From: Solirubrobacteraceae bacterium
GTDB lineage: Bacteria; Actinomycetota; Thermoleophilia; Solirubrobacterales; Solirubrobacteraceae
DNA: 49,169 nt
NCBI GenBank assembly: GCA_025451035.1
Contig: JANWLE010000012.1
Coordinates: 1 to 49,169 of the forward strand
Direction: 5' to 3'
Under the pieces are notes generated by a model that was not told the DNA's origin, searched no databases, and saw only the letters and a list, made by a program, of their open reading frames with translations. A program made the translations under genes and the position numbers. Each line of letters begins with the position of its first letter. The stretch's first letter is position 1. Positions 1-6,682 of the stretch are shown in pieces.

Positions 1-156
1 ATCGAGGTCGGCGGCCACTACGGCAACGTGGCGCGCTTTCTGCCTCCGCTGGTCATCTCACGCAAGCTGCTGCTGCGCGGCACGGAGATCTTCATCGAGT
101 CTGTGCGCGAGGCCGAAGGCGCCCTAGGGCGCGCAGCCACGCTTGTCGCTGGCTAG
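1..156 (+). CDS. C-terminal end of a class III aminotransferase (partial)
   Basis: Frame 1 is open from the left edge to a TAG at 154-156, giving 51 residues. The fragment contains GGHYGNVARFLPPLVIS, which resembles the C-terminal strand and helix of PLP-dependent class III (omega/4-aminobutyrate type) aminotransferases, where a G-x-x-G-N-V-x-R-x-x-P-P-L pattern is conserved. The arginine in this motif normally helps bind a substrate carboxylate. The catalytic lysine and PLP-binding parts lie outside the window, so the substrate cannot be named. The gene converges on the dCTP-deaminase-like gene that ends at 173. Family assignment is reasonably sure; the subfamily is unknown. Confidence 0.75.
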   Translation: MEVGGHYGNVARFLPPLVISRKLLLRGTEIFIESVREAEGALGRAATLVAG

Positions 157-172
157 CGCACGCGGCAAGCGC

Positions 173-1426
173 TCACTGCAGCGGGGGCGACATCGACTCG
201 AGCGTCTGCTGCGCGGCGGCCGGCGCTCGCCGCGGCACACCCGCGGTCTGCTCGGCGAAATGCTTGCTCAGCATCGTCTGCTGTCCCTGGTAGTTGGACC
301 CCACATCCTCGCCGTAGAGCACGTCTGGCTCGCCCGCCATGTGCTCAAAGGCCAGCTTGCAGACAGGCTGGCGGTGCTCGACCATGAAGGACACGTCGCG
401 GGCGCGAACCTCGAGTGCCGCGCGGCTGCCGTAGGTTGAGCTGCTGCGCGTGTACCCAAAGCCGGGGTCAAAAAAGCCCGCGTAGTGGGTGCGCAGCTCG
501 CCCGCCGTAGGATCGTAGGCGAGCATCTCGGCGGCATACGCGGGGGGAATGCTGACCCCCTCGGCGCTAAGCAACAGATAGAAGACCTCAGGCTCGAGCA
601 CTATCCGTCCGCCGGCCTCGGGATGAACGGGATCCCAGAAGTCCTGCCATTTGAGTGCTCCGATCTGTGTCAGGTCGATCGGCAGGCTGTTGCGCTTCGC
701 GCGGTAGCCGACGATAGCGTCGGCTGAGCCGGAGACGTCGAGACTCAAAAAAAGGCCGTCGGCAAACGACAGTTCAGATTCGCCCAAGGGCCGGGAGTCC
801 AGGTACAGCAAGGGAAACTGCTGGTGTACCTGACCGATCCGCGTATCGGTCAGGCGCGCGTCGCCGCGGACGAGCCGCACCTGATTCAGCGACAGACCGG
901 TCTTCACCCGGATCGCGAACGAGCGCGGGACAACCTCAAGGTACAGCCGTCCCTCATAACCGGCGGCGATCTCGTCGAAGCGGTGATTGCAGTCAGTGAG
1001 CACGCGCGTAAAGACATCCAGACGCCCGGTCGAGCTCTTCGGGTTGGCGCGCGCCCGGATCTCTGCCGGCAGTTTGAGCTCCTCGATCAGTGGGACCAGG
1101 TAGGGGCGGTCGCGCTCGAAGGTCGCACCGTCGCGCAGGTCGATGCGCTGGAAAGCGATGTTCTCGATCTTCTCCTCGACGGTCGAGTTCGAGTCCGGTA
1201 GGAAGCTGCACCGCAGCGCCCACGCGAACTCGCCCAGACGCAGGTCGATGCTCGCCGGCTGGATCGACTCCGGCGGGATCCGCCACTGGCCGGCGCTGAC
1301 CCACCCCTGCGCGACGGCCTGGCGCAGAGCCTGCGATGGCAGCACTCCGGTCGCCCGATCGTTCTCGCCCGGTCCTGGTCGCGTGGCGGCGCTCACCGCC
1401 CCAGCGAGAGGCTGCGCGTCGGTCAT
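173..1426 (-). CDS. dcd: Long two-domain dCTP deaminase family protein
   Basis: This matches the long form of 2'-deoxycytidine 5'-triphosphate deaminase, which hydrolyses dCTP to dUTP for dTMP synthesis. The core starts at TGVLPSQALRQAV. It contains NPKSSTGRLDVFTRV, the dUTPase-fold substrate loop, and GYEGRLYLEV, with the catalytic-type Glu. A second half repeats the fold (RAKRNSLPIDL, and later VEHRQPVCKLAFEHM). The family is usually about 360 residues; from the ATG at 1426 this protein has 417, with roughly 25 poorly conserved N-terminal residues. A GTG at 1495 would add 23 more low-complexity residues. A GTG at 1396 is also possible and would trim the protein towards family length. No clear ribosome site decides between them. 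It is followed by no other nucleotide-metabolism gene, so its role rests on homology alone. Confidence 0.82.
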   Translation of the reverse strand: MTDAQPLAGAVSAATRPGPGENDRATGVLPSQALRQAVAQGWVSAGQWRIPPESIQPASIDLRLGEFAWALRCSFLPDSNSTVEEKIENIAFQRIDLRDGATFERDRPYLVPLIEELKLPAEIRARANPKSSTGRLDVFTRVLTDCNHRFDEIAAGYEGRLYLEVVPRSFAIRVKTGLSLNQVRLVRGDARLTDTRIGQVHQQFPLLYLDSRPLGESELSFADGLFLSLDVSGSADAIVGYRAKRNSLPIDLTQIGALKWQDFWDPVHPEAGGRIVLEPEVFYLLLSAEGVSIPPAYAAEMLAYDPTAGELRTHYAGFFDPGFGYTRSSSTYGSRAALEVRARDVSFMVEHRQPVCKLAFEHMAGEPDVLYGEDVGSNYQGQQTMLSKHFAEQTAGVPRRAPAAAQQTLESMSPPLQ

Positions 1427-1526
1427 GCCCTGTCGTTGGGATCGTCGCTGTCTATCTGCATAACCCGAGTGTATGGGTGGAGCACGACTGGTCACCTGCC
1501 AGCTGGTGCTTTACACGCCTTCTCTG

Positions 1527-1850
1527 TCAGCTCGACTGGCCGGTTTGGGGGCTCAGCGCGAACGCGATCGCCTCTAGCGCCGGCTCGTGCTCGGCGAGCG
1601 AGACCGACACTGTCAAGCGAAGATCCTGCTGCACCCAGTGAAGGTCGAAGAAAGGGCAGCACGCCCGCTCGACCTCGAGTGCCTCCTCGACGAGCGTGCC
1701 CGCCACCCCCGGTGCGAGCTGCACCACCAGACGCCGCGGGCTGCGCTCGAGGACCCGCGCGCCGCGCCCGACGCTACGGTAGCGCTCGTACTGCAGGCGC
1801 AGACCGTCCTCATCTAGCGCGCAGCTGGGCGCCATTGGAAGTGGCTTCAC
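1527..1850 (-). CDS. Small conserved protein with an ACCPFF cysteine motif
   Basis: A 107-residue soluble protein. Its recognisable feature is EVERACCPFFDLHW near the middle. A CCPF/CCPFF motif after a leucine/valine-rich helix is seen in a widespread family of small uncharacterised bacterial proteins, some encoded near metal- or mercury-related genes; no biochemical function is established that I know of. The adjacent cysteines could bind a metal or form a redox pair (inference). The start is GTG at 1850. TAGGAT lies 6 nt upstream on the same strand with no Shine-Dalgarno site, so the transcript may be leaderless. The tRNA-Thr gene lies 16 bp upstream on the same strand. Confidence 0.65.
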   Translation of the reverse strand: MKPLPMAPSCALDEDGLRLQYERYRSVGRGARVLERSPRRLVVQLAPGVAGTLVEEALEVERACCPFFDLHWVQQDLRLTVSVSLAEHEPALEAIAFALSPQTGQSS

Positions 1851-1866
1851 GGGCTAATCCTACCCA

Positions 1867-1940
1867 AGCCGGAGAGGGGATTCGAACCCCTGACCCCCTG
1901 TTTACAAGACAGGTGCTCTGGCCAACTGAGCTACTCCGGC
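1867..1940 (-). tRNA. tRNA-Thr (anticodon TGT)
   Basis: Read on the minus strand the 74-nt sequence folds as a cloverleaf. The acceptor stem is GCCGGAG/CTCCGGC. The D-arm is GCTC..GAGC with an AGTTGGCCA loop, and the anticodon stem is CCTGT/ACAGG around loop CTTGTAA. The T-arm is AGGGG-TTCGAAT-CCCCT. The anticodon TGT reads ACA and other ACN threonine codons. The discriminator base is U and CCA is not encoded; the following genomic bases are TGG. No second tRNA is adjacent. Confidence 0.97.
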
Positions 1941-1989
1941 GTACTCGCATCGTACAGTCGCCGCGCGCCTCTCTAGCCGTCCTTCGCCC

Positions 1990-2520
1990 CTACAGGATCT
2001 GCGCTGCGTGCTCCAGCTTGCCGTGGCCGTTGGTGGAGATCGCCTGTTCGAATACGGGCATCTCGATCGCGTTCTGAGCGTTCAACGCCCGCTCGAGCTC
2101 GCCCAGCACGACCCCGAACAGCAGATGCCGCCACGTCGCCTGCGCCAGCGCCCGCGGGTTTGAGAAGCTCGCCTGCATCTCGCCCCGCGCGGGATGCAGG
2201 CGGTCGCTCACCGCTGTGAGCGGCCACGTGCCGAAGTTCTCGGCCAGTGCGAGCGTAGGCGCGCGCATCCACGAGGGCAGCGGGATGCGCGGTGCAATGT
2301 TCGCGTACGCGGCGCCGAGCAGCGCGCCGTTCTGCACGTGCAGGGCCCAGCCGATCGGACGCCACGAACGCCGGCGGGTGACCGCCTTGCCGAGCAGTTC
2401 GACATCGTCGAGTTCGGATCCGAACAGGCGCTTGTCCAGCGGCATCTGCAGAGCCCACACGGCGGCCGCGACCGCACCGGCGACGGCGCCACGAATGGTC
2501 TTGCCCTGATCTACACGCAT
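1990..2520 (-). CDS. Conserved hypothetical membrane protein
   Basis: A 176-residue protein that I do not recognise by function. It begins MRVDQGKTIRGAVAGAV, a small-residue-rich hydrophobic helix. Further weakly hydrophobic segments occur around NGALLGAAYANIA and HLLFGVVLGELERAL, so it is probably membrane-associated. The frame stays open to 2661, but that would overlap the divergent acyltransferase start at 2570. The ATG at 2520 leaves a 49-bp divergent promoter region. TACAGT lies 11 nt upstream of this ATG and no Shine-Dalgarno site is visible. It could share regulation with the acyltransferase; nothing else hints at its role. Confidence 0.65.
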   Translation of the reverse strand: MRVDQGKTIRGAVAGAVAAAVWALQMPLDKRLFGSELDDVELLGKAVTRRRSWRPIGWALHVQNGALLGAAYANIAPRIPLPSWMRAPTLALAENFGTWPLTAVSDRLHPARGEMQASFSNPRALAQATWRHLLFGVVLGELERALNAQNAIEMPVFEQAISTNGHGKLEHAAQIL

Positions 2521-2569
2521 CACGCACAAGCACTGTAACGGGCGTGGCGCGCACGGTGTATCAACAGGC

Positions 2570-3349
2570 ATGCAGACGCAGCCACGCCGCCAACCAGGCT
2601 CCGCGCCGGGACGGTCGCGAAACGGCACGCGGGCCGAGCTGAGCAGCCTTCGCAAGCGCACACGGGAGCGGGGCGTAAACCCAGTCCTGTACCTGCTGGC
2701 GAGAGCCGTGCTGGTTCCGTTCTTTCGCCTTTATTTTCGCCTTGAGGCGATTGGCTCAGAGCAGCTGCCGCGCTCCGGTTCGCTGCTGATCGCCTCAAAC
2801 CACCGCTCTTTCCTCGACCCGTTCGTGATCGGGGCGATCGCTCGCCGGCCGGTCTACTACGTTGCCAAGCGCGAGCTGTTCGAGCGCCGCCTGCAGGCGT
2901 GGTTCCTCAGCAGCCTCGGGGCCTTCCCGATCGATCGTGGGGCCGGTGACGAGGAGGCGATGGCGACAGCACGCGAGATACTCGACCGTGGCGATTGCGT
3001 CGTGATCTTCCCTGAGGGCACGCGCGTGCGTCCCGGGCCGCTGGGCTCCCCGCGCAGCGGCGTCGGCCGGCTTGCGCTCGAGAGCGGAGCGCGTGTGGTG
3101 CCGGTGGCGCTGATCGGCACCGAAGACGTGCGCAGGGGCTGGCGCATCCGCCCTCGCAAGGTTCGCATCCGCTGCGGGCTGCCGCTGCGCTTGGCGCGTG
3201 CCGAGCGTCCCAGCCGGGACCTCGCGGCCGCCGCCACCAAACGCATCTGGGCGTGCATAAACCTGCAATGGGAGTGGCTCGGTGGCGCCAAGGCGCCTCG
3301 CGCGTCCGCCGAGCGCGCCGCGCCGCGCGAGCGGGCGCGGGCGGCCTGA
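2570..3349 (+). CDS. plsC: 1-acyl-glycerol-3-phosphate acyltransferase (PlsC family)
   Basis: Predicted to transfer an acyl group to lysophosphatidic acid or a similar lysophospholipid at the membrane. The family motifs are present: NHRSFLDP at residues 77-84 (the HX4D catalytic motif, His78/Asp83), FPIDR at 119-123, and FPEGTR at 147-152, the glycerol-phosphate binding motif. A hydrophobic segment (about 37-56) precedes the catalytic motif. The first 35 residues are basic and unlikely to be structured, so a later start is possible, although no good alternative codon with a ribosome site is seen. The C-terminal 25 residues are Ala/Arg-rich. Length (259) fits the family. It is divergent from the membrane protein at 1990-2520 and upstream of an ECF sigma factor. 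The exact acyl acceptor is not predictable. Confidence 0.88.
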   Translation: MQTQPRRQPGSAPGRSRNGTRAELSSLRKRTRERGVNPVLYLLARAVLVPFFRLYFRLEAIGSEQLPRSGSLLIASNHRSFLDPFVIGAIARRPVYYVAKRELFERRLQAWFLSSLGAFPIDRGAGDEEAMATAREILDRGDCVVIFPEGTRVRPGPLGSPRSGVGRLALESGARVVPVALIGTEDVRRGWRIRPRKVRIRCGLPLRLARAERPSRDLAAAATKRIWACINLQWEWLGGAKAPRASAERAAPRERARAA

Positions 3350-3386
3350 GCCTGTCTTTGAGCCACGGAGGGGTAGGGTGCAATGA

Positions 3387-3953
3387 GTGACAGAGCACGT
3401 CCCGCAGAAGCCCAAGCGCCAGCTGGACGCGGAGTTCTCCGAGCTATACCGCGAGCACCTGCGGGATGTCTACAGCTACGCCTACTACCGGGTCGGCAAT
3501 CATCACGACGCCGAGGATCTGACCGAGCAGACCTTTCTGCAGGCCTACCGTCACTTCGAGCGTGCCCAACGCGAGTCGGATGGGCGCCCCTTGCGGCCGT
3601 GGCTGATTCGCATCGCCCACAATCTGGCGGCAAACCTCTACCGCGATCGCTCACGCCGGCCGGCATCATCGATCGAGCAGGCGGAGGAGCCGGTTGCCTC
3701 GCACACCACCGAGGAACTCGTCGAGGGACGCGAGCGTCTCAGCAGGATCCTCACAGGCGTCGAGCAGTTGCCCGACGACCGGCGCGAGGCGCTGATCATG
3801 CGTTTTGCGCTGGGGATGGACAATCGCGAGATAGCGCGCGCGATGGGTCGCACAGACGGGGCCACCAAGGTGCTGATCCACAGGGCCATCAAGCAGCTAG
3901 AGGGAATTGTGCACAGCGCCGCAGAGACCACCGTGGTCAACGGCCATGAGTGA
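3387..3953 (+). CDS. ECF-type RNA polymerase sigma factor
   Basis: A 188-residue sigma-70 family protein with only regions 2 and 4. Region 2 is at about 20-60 (YAYYRVGNHHDAEDLTEQTF, the core-binding and -10-recognition helices). Region 4 is at about 128-175 (LPDDRREALIMRFALGMDNR followed by a helix-turn-helix ending in KVLIHRAIKQL). The start is GTG at 3387: GGAGGGG at 3367-3373 and AGGG at 3375-3378 lie upstream. An ATG at 3383 is in another frame and gives a shadow product. Its stop overlaps the next gene's ATG by eight bases, so the two are translationally coupled. The partner is not a classical zinc anti-sigma protein. The regulon cannot be predicted. Confidence 0.92.
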   Translation: MTEHVPQKPKRQLDAEFSELYREHLRDVYSYAYYRVGNHHDAEDLTEQTFLQAYRHFERAQRESDGRPLRPWLIRIAHNLAANLYRDRSRRPASSIEQAEEPVASHTTEELVEGRERLSRILTGVEQLPDDRREALIMRFALGMDNREIARAMGRTDGATKVLIHRAIKQLEGIVHSAAETTVVNGHE

Positions 3954-4293
3954 GGCGCTGCCGAACTTCGAGGGGCTGCTGCGTGAGGCGCTCGCGCCGG
4001 TCGAGCCGCCACAGGACATGGTCGCGCGGCTGGAGGGGGCGCTGCAGAGCCTGACCGAGATCGCGGCGGAGGAGCTCGAGTCGTGGGAGCTTTCGGCGAT
4101 GCGCGACCCGCGCAACTGGGTTCGCCCGGTCGCGGCGGTCGTGGTCGGCTCGAGTGCCGGCGCGGCGCTTGTGGTGCTGCGGGCACGCCACCGTCAGCGC
4201 TCATTGTCGAACGCGGCCGAGCTGCGTCAGACGGCTGGCCGCGCGCTGGGCCAGGCACGGGAGCACACACGCAAGCTGCTCGAGCGCCGCTGA
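3946..4293 (+). CDS. One-TM protein coupled to the ECF sigma factor
   Basis: A 115-residue protein from the ATG at 3946, which sits inside the end of the sigma gene. The N-terminal part (1-60) is acidic and helical. One transmembrane segment follows (about 66-84, VRPVAAVVVGSSAGAALVV), then a basic, helical C-terminal tail. Coupling to a sigma gene and a single TM helix suggest a membrane anchor or anti-sigma partner. However, the HxxxCxxC zinc motif of common ZAS anti-sigma factors is absent, so this role is inference. Sixty-eight residues at the N-terminus are too few for a large sensor domain. It could also be a simple membrane protein of unrelated function. Confidence 0.72.
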   Translation: MSEALPNFEGLLREALAPVEPPQDMVARLEGALQSLTEIAAEELESWELSAMRDPRNWVRPVAAVVVGSSAGAALVVLRARHRQRSLSNAAELRQTAGRALGQAREHTRKLLERR

Positions 4294-4348
4294 CGGGCGC
4301 TCCGCCACCCGCTTGACCGGCGGACGCTGCTGGTAGCGTCTGCTGACC

Positions 4349-5242
4349 ATGGCCACCTGCTACCGACACCCTTCCCGCGAGACGGCGGTCTCGTGCTCGA
4401 ACTGCGGCAGGCCGATCTGCCCCGACTGCATGACCACGACACCGGTCGGGATGCGCTGCCCGGAGTGCGCCAAACAGCGGACCAAGGTGACACGCATGCG
4501 CGACATGTCCGCCGGCCCGCAGCTCACCTACACGCTGATCGTGATCAACGTGATCGCGTTCCTCGCCGAGGGTGGGCGCGTGTTCACTTTCGGCGGCGGC
4601 GAAGGCGGCACGCTCATACGCAAGGGGGCAGTGCTGGGAAGCAGCGACAATCCACTGCTCGCCGGCGAAGGCGTCGCGCACGGACAGCTCTGGCGGCTCG
4701 TCACCGGCGGATTTCTGCACGAGAACCTGCTCCACATCGGCTTCAACATGTACATCCTGTACATACTCGGGATGCAGCTCGAGCCGGTCCTCGGGCGCCT
4801 GCGGTTCGGTGTCATCTACGCCGTGTCGCTGCTCACCGGCTCGCTCGGGGCGCTGATCGTCTCTCCGCACGCTGTCACCATCGGAGCGTCGGGAGCGGTG
4901 TTTGGGATTATGGGCGCGTTTGCCGTGGAGTTGCGCGCGCGTCGAATGCCACTGATGCGGGGCGGCTTCGGCGGGATCGGCGGCCTGATCCTGATCAACC
5001 TGATCTTCAGCTTCACTTTCCCTGGAGTCTCGTGGGGCGGGCACCTCGGCGGGCTGATCGGCGGAGCGCTGGCCGCCCTGCTTCTGCAGCTGGGGGAACG
5101 CAGACGCCTGCGCGCGCTGGCGCTCGCCGGCTGCGCAGTGATCGCCGCGGCCGCCATCGCAGGTTCGATCGTTACCTCCAAGTCAAGCGAAGTCGGGCCC
5201 CTCAGCCAGGCCCCCGCGACCATCTTCAGCCCCGAACCCTGA
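4349..5242 (+). CDS. Rhomboid intramembrane serine protease with N-terminal zinc-binding domain
   Basis: Residues 4-40 carry a B-box-like zinc-binding pattern (C4, H7, C16, C19, C24, C27, C37, C40). The rhomboid core follows with about six TM helices: HENLLHIGFNMY at 124-135, the catalytic serine in GASGAVFG (Ser181), and the catalytic histidine in GGHLGG (His232). Rhomboids cleave substrates within the membrane; the target here is unknown. The N-terminal zinc domain is common in actinobacterial rhomboids. TAGCGT at 4334-4339 lies 9 nt before the ATG and overlaps a GACGCT/AGCGTC dyad (4323-4340). The gene converges on the cobalamin-binding-like gene, with an 18-bp gap holding a hairpin. Confidence 0.93.
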   Translation: MATCYRHPSRETAVSCSNCGRPICPDCMTTTPVGMRCPECAKQRTKVTRMRDMSAGPQLTYTLIVINVIAFLAEGGRVFTFGGGEGGTLIRKGAVLGSSDNPLLAGEGVAHGQLWRLVTGGFLHENLLHIGFNMYILYILGMQLEPVLGRLRFGVIYAVSLLTGSLGALIVSPHAVTIGASGAVFGIMGAFAVELRARRMPLMRGGFGGIGGLILINLIFSFTFPGVSWGGHLGGLIGGALAALLLQLGERRRLRALALAGCAVIAAAAIAGSIVTSKSSEVGPLSQAPATIFSPEP

Positions 5243-5243
5243 G

Positions 5244-5258
5244 GCGCCGAGGCGGCGC
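5244..5258. terminator. Candidate bidirectional terminator hairpin
   Basis: GCGCCG-AGG-CGGCGC forms a perfect 6-bp stem with a 3-nt loop between two convergent stop codons (5242 on plus, 5261 on minus). No T-run follows, so termination strength is uncertain. Confidence 0.45.
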
Positions 5259-5260
5259 TC

Positions 5261-6163
5261 CTAGCCGGCGAGCTCCACGCTCAGCGCGCGGGCGCCAGTA
5301 GGCGGGCTGCCGAGAAGCTGCGGATGAAGGATGTGGGCCAGCAGCTCCAGGCCGTCGGTCAGACGCGGCCCTGGACGCGAGAAGTACGCGCCGGCGTCGA
5401 CCGCCACTATCCGCCGAGCGCCGAGCGAGGCGAGCTCCCCTGCGTGGGCGAGTGCCTCCTCGTGCGCGCGCCGTGCGTCATATCCGCAGGGCATCACCAC
5501 GACGAGCTCAGGCTGCGCTGCGCGCACCTCCTCCCAGCTGACTGTGTGGGAGGGCTCGCCCGCTAGACCCAGCACGTCGAGGCCGCCGGCGAGCTCGATC
5601 AGTTGAGGGGTCCAGTGGCCGGCGGCGAACACGGGGTTGAGCCACTCGAGCGCCGCGACACGCAACCGCGGCGCCCGTCTGACAGCGAGCTTCACCCGGT
5701 CGATTCGCACCGCGCTCGCGTGCACCAGCTCGACTCCCGCATCGCGGCGAGCGGTGGCCTGCGCGAGCGTGCGCACGTCGCCGAACGTCTCGCCAAAGGT
5801 CTTCGGGTCGAGCGCAATCACGCGCGGCCTGCACGGCAGCTCGCGTGCGAGCAGCGAGACCTCCTCGTAAGACACCGCGCACACCGGGCACAGCGCCTGG
5901 GTGACGATCAGATCCGGTTCGAGCTGCCCGAGCATCTCGCGGTCCAGCTCATAGATCGTCTCCCCGGCGAGCGTGCGCTCACGCACCGCAGCGTCGATCT
6001 CATGGGCCCCGAGCCCCCCTGGCAGTGCGTCACGGGTCAGCTTGGGCAGATCGCCCGCCTCGGGCGGATAGTCGCACTCGTGCGTGACCGCGATAACCTG
6101 TGAACCGAGGCCGAGCGCGAACAGCAGCTCGGTGGCGTGAGGAACGAGACTGGCTATCCGCAC
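5261..6163 (-). CDS. Cobalamin-binding (BtuF-like) periplasmic-binding-fold protein without signal peptide
   Basis: A 300-residue protein beginning RIASLVPHATELLFALGLG, the typical opening of class III substrate-binding proteins of the BtuF/FepB type. CPVCAVSYEEV and PDLIVTQ are characteristic of proteins annotated as cobalamin-binding. It lacks an N-terminal signal or lipobox, and no BtuC/BtuD transporter genes are nearby. A cytoplasmic role, perhaps corrinoid or other cofactor binding, is therefore as likely as transport (inference). The GTG start at 6163 has TAGAGT 9 nt upstream and no Shine-Dalgarno site. It is divergent from the pterin dehydratase, with only 15 bp between start codons. 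Confidence 0.78.
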   Translation of the reverse strand: MRIASLVPHATELLFALGLGSQVIAVTHECDYPPEAGDLPKLTRDALPGGLGAHEIDAAVRERTLAGETIYELDREMLGQLEPDLIVTQALCPVCAVSYEEVSLLARELPCRPRVIALDPKTFGETFGDVRTLAQATARRDAGVELVHASAVRIDRVKLAVRRAPRLRVAALEWLNPVFAAGHWTPQLIELAGGLDVLGLAGEPSHTVSWEEVRAAQPELVVVMPCGYDARRAHEEALAHAGELASLGARRIVAVDAGAYFSRPGPRLTDGLELLAHILHPQLLGSPPTGARALSVELAG

Positions 6164-6178
6164 AGTGGACTGACTCTA

Positions 6179-6457
6179 ATGGGAACGCTCGCAAACGAAC
6201 AGATAGCGGAACGCCTGCGCGAGTCCGCTTGGCGGCATGAGGGCAACGCGATCGTGAGGGATCTCGAGTTCCAGGACTTCAAGCAGGCGATGGCGTTCGT
6301 CAACCGTGTCGCCGAGGAGGCGGAGCGGGCGAACCACCACCCGGACATCCTCGTGCACGGCTGGAACAAGGTTCGCCTGGAACTGTCCACACACTCCGAG
6401 GGTGGCCTGACGCCGGCCGACTTCGAGATGGCTGGGCGGATAGACGGGTTGATCTAA
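6179..6457 (+). CDS. phhB: Pterin-4a-carbinolamine dehydratase
   Basis: A 92-residue protein matching the PCD/DCoH family. It dehydrates 4a-hydroxytetrahydrobiopterin formed by aromatic amino acid hydroxylases, and some members have other pterin or molybdopterin-linked roles. The signature HHP at 53-55 follows a helix (AFVNRVAEEAERANHHPDI). The downstream WNKVRLELSTH segment (62-72) supplies the other conserved residues. The ATG at 6179 matches the family N-terminus; an in-frame codon at 6137 would run back through the divergent gene's start. No phenylalanine hydroxylase is in the window, so the substrate pathway is open. A strong hairpin follows the stop. Confidence 0.9.
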   Translation: MGTLANEQIAERLRESAWRHEGNAIVRDLEFQDFKQAMAFVNRVAEEAERANHHPDILVHGWNKVRLELSTHSEGGLTPADFEMAGRIDGLI

Positions 6458-6480
6458 CCAGCCGCGGCGCGCGTCGCTGG

Positions 6481-6500
6481 GCGACGAGACGGCTCGTCGC
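6481..6500 (+). terminator. Hairpin terminator after the pterin dehydratase
   Basis: GCGACGAG-ACGG-CTCGTCGC is a perfect 8-bp stem with a 4-nt loop, beginning 23 bp after the stop codon at 6457 and followed by TGTTTG. It is a plausible intrinsic terminator with a weak U tract. Confidence 0.6.
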
Positions 6501-6682
6501 TGTTTGCGCAGCTCGAATCTGGCCATCGCTCCTGCTACCGTTTGGCGGGTCGGCAATCGATGAATGACGACCAACCTCCACGAAGTAGCGCGTCCCCGGA
6601 ACTGAGGGGGCGCCCAGACGCCGTTTGGCGGGCCTTCCATTGGGGCCAGGCCCCTCGAGCGCAGACGCGCCTCTGAGCTGGC

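Noticed and set aside
1436-2077. 213-residue plus-strand frame spanning the tRNA
   Set aside because: It reads through the reverse complement of tRNA-Thr and of two minus-strand genes and has no domain.
3638-5044. 468-residue minus-strand open frame
   Set aside because: Lies opposite the sigma factor, the coupled one-TM protein and rhomboid; its product is low-complexity Arg/Ala/Pro with no domain. High GC favours such antisense frames.
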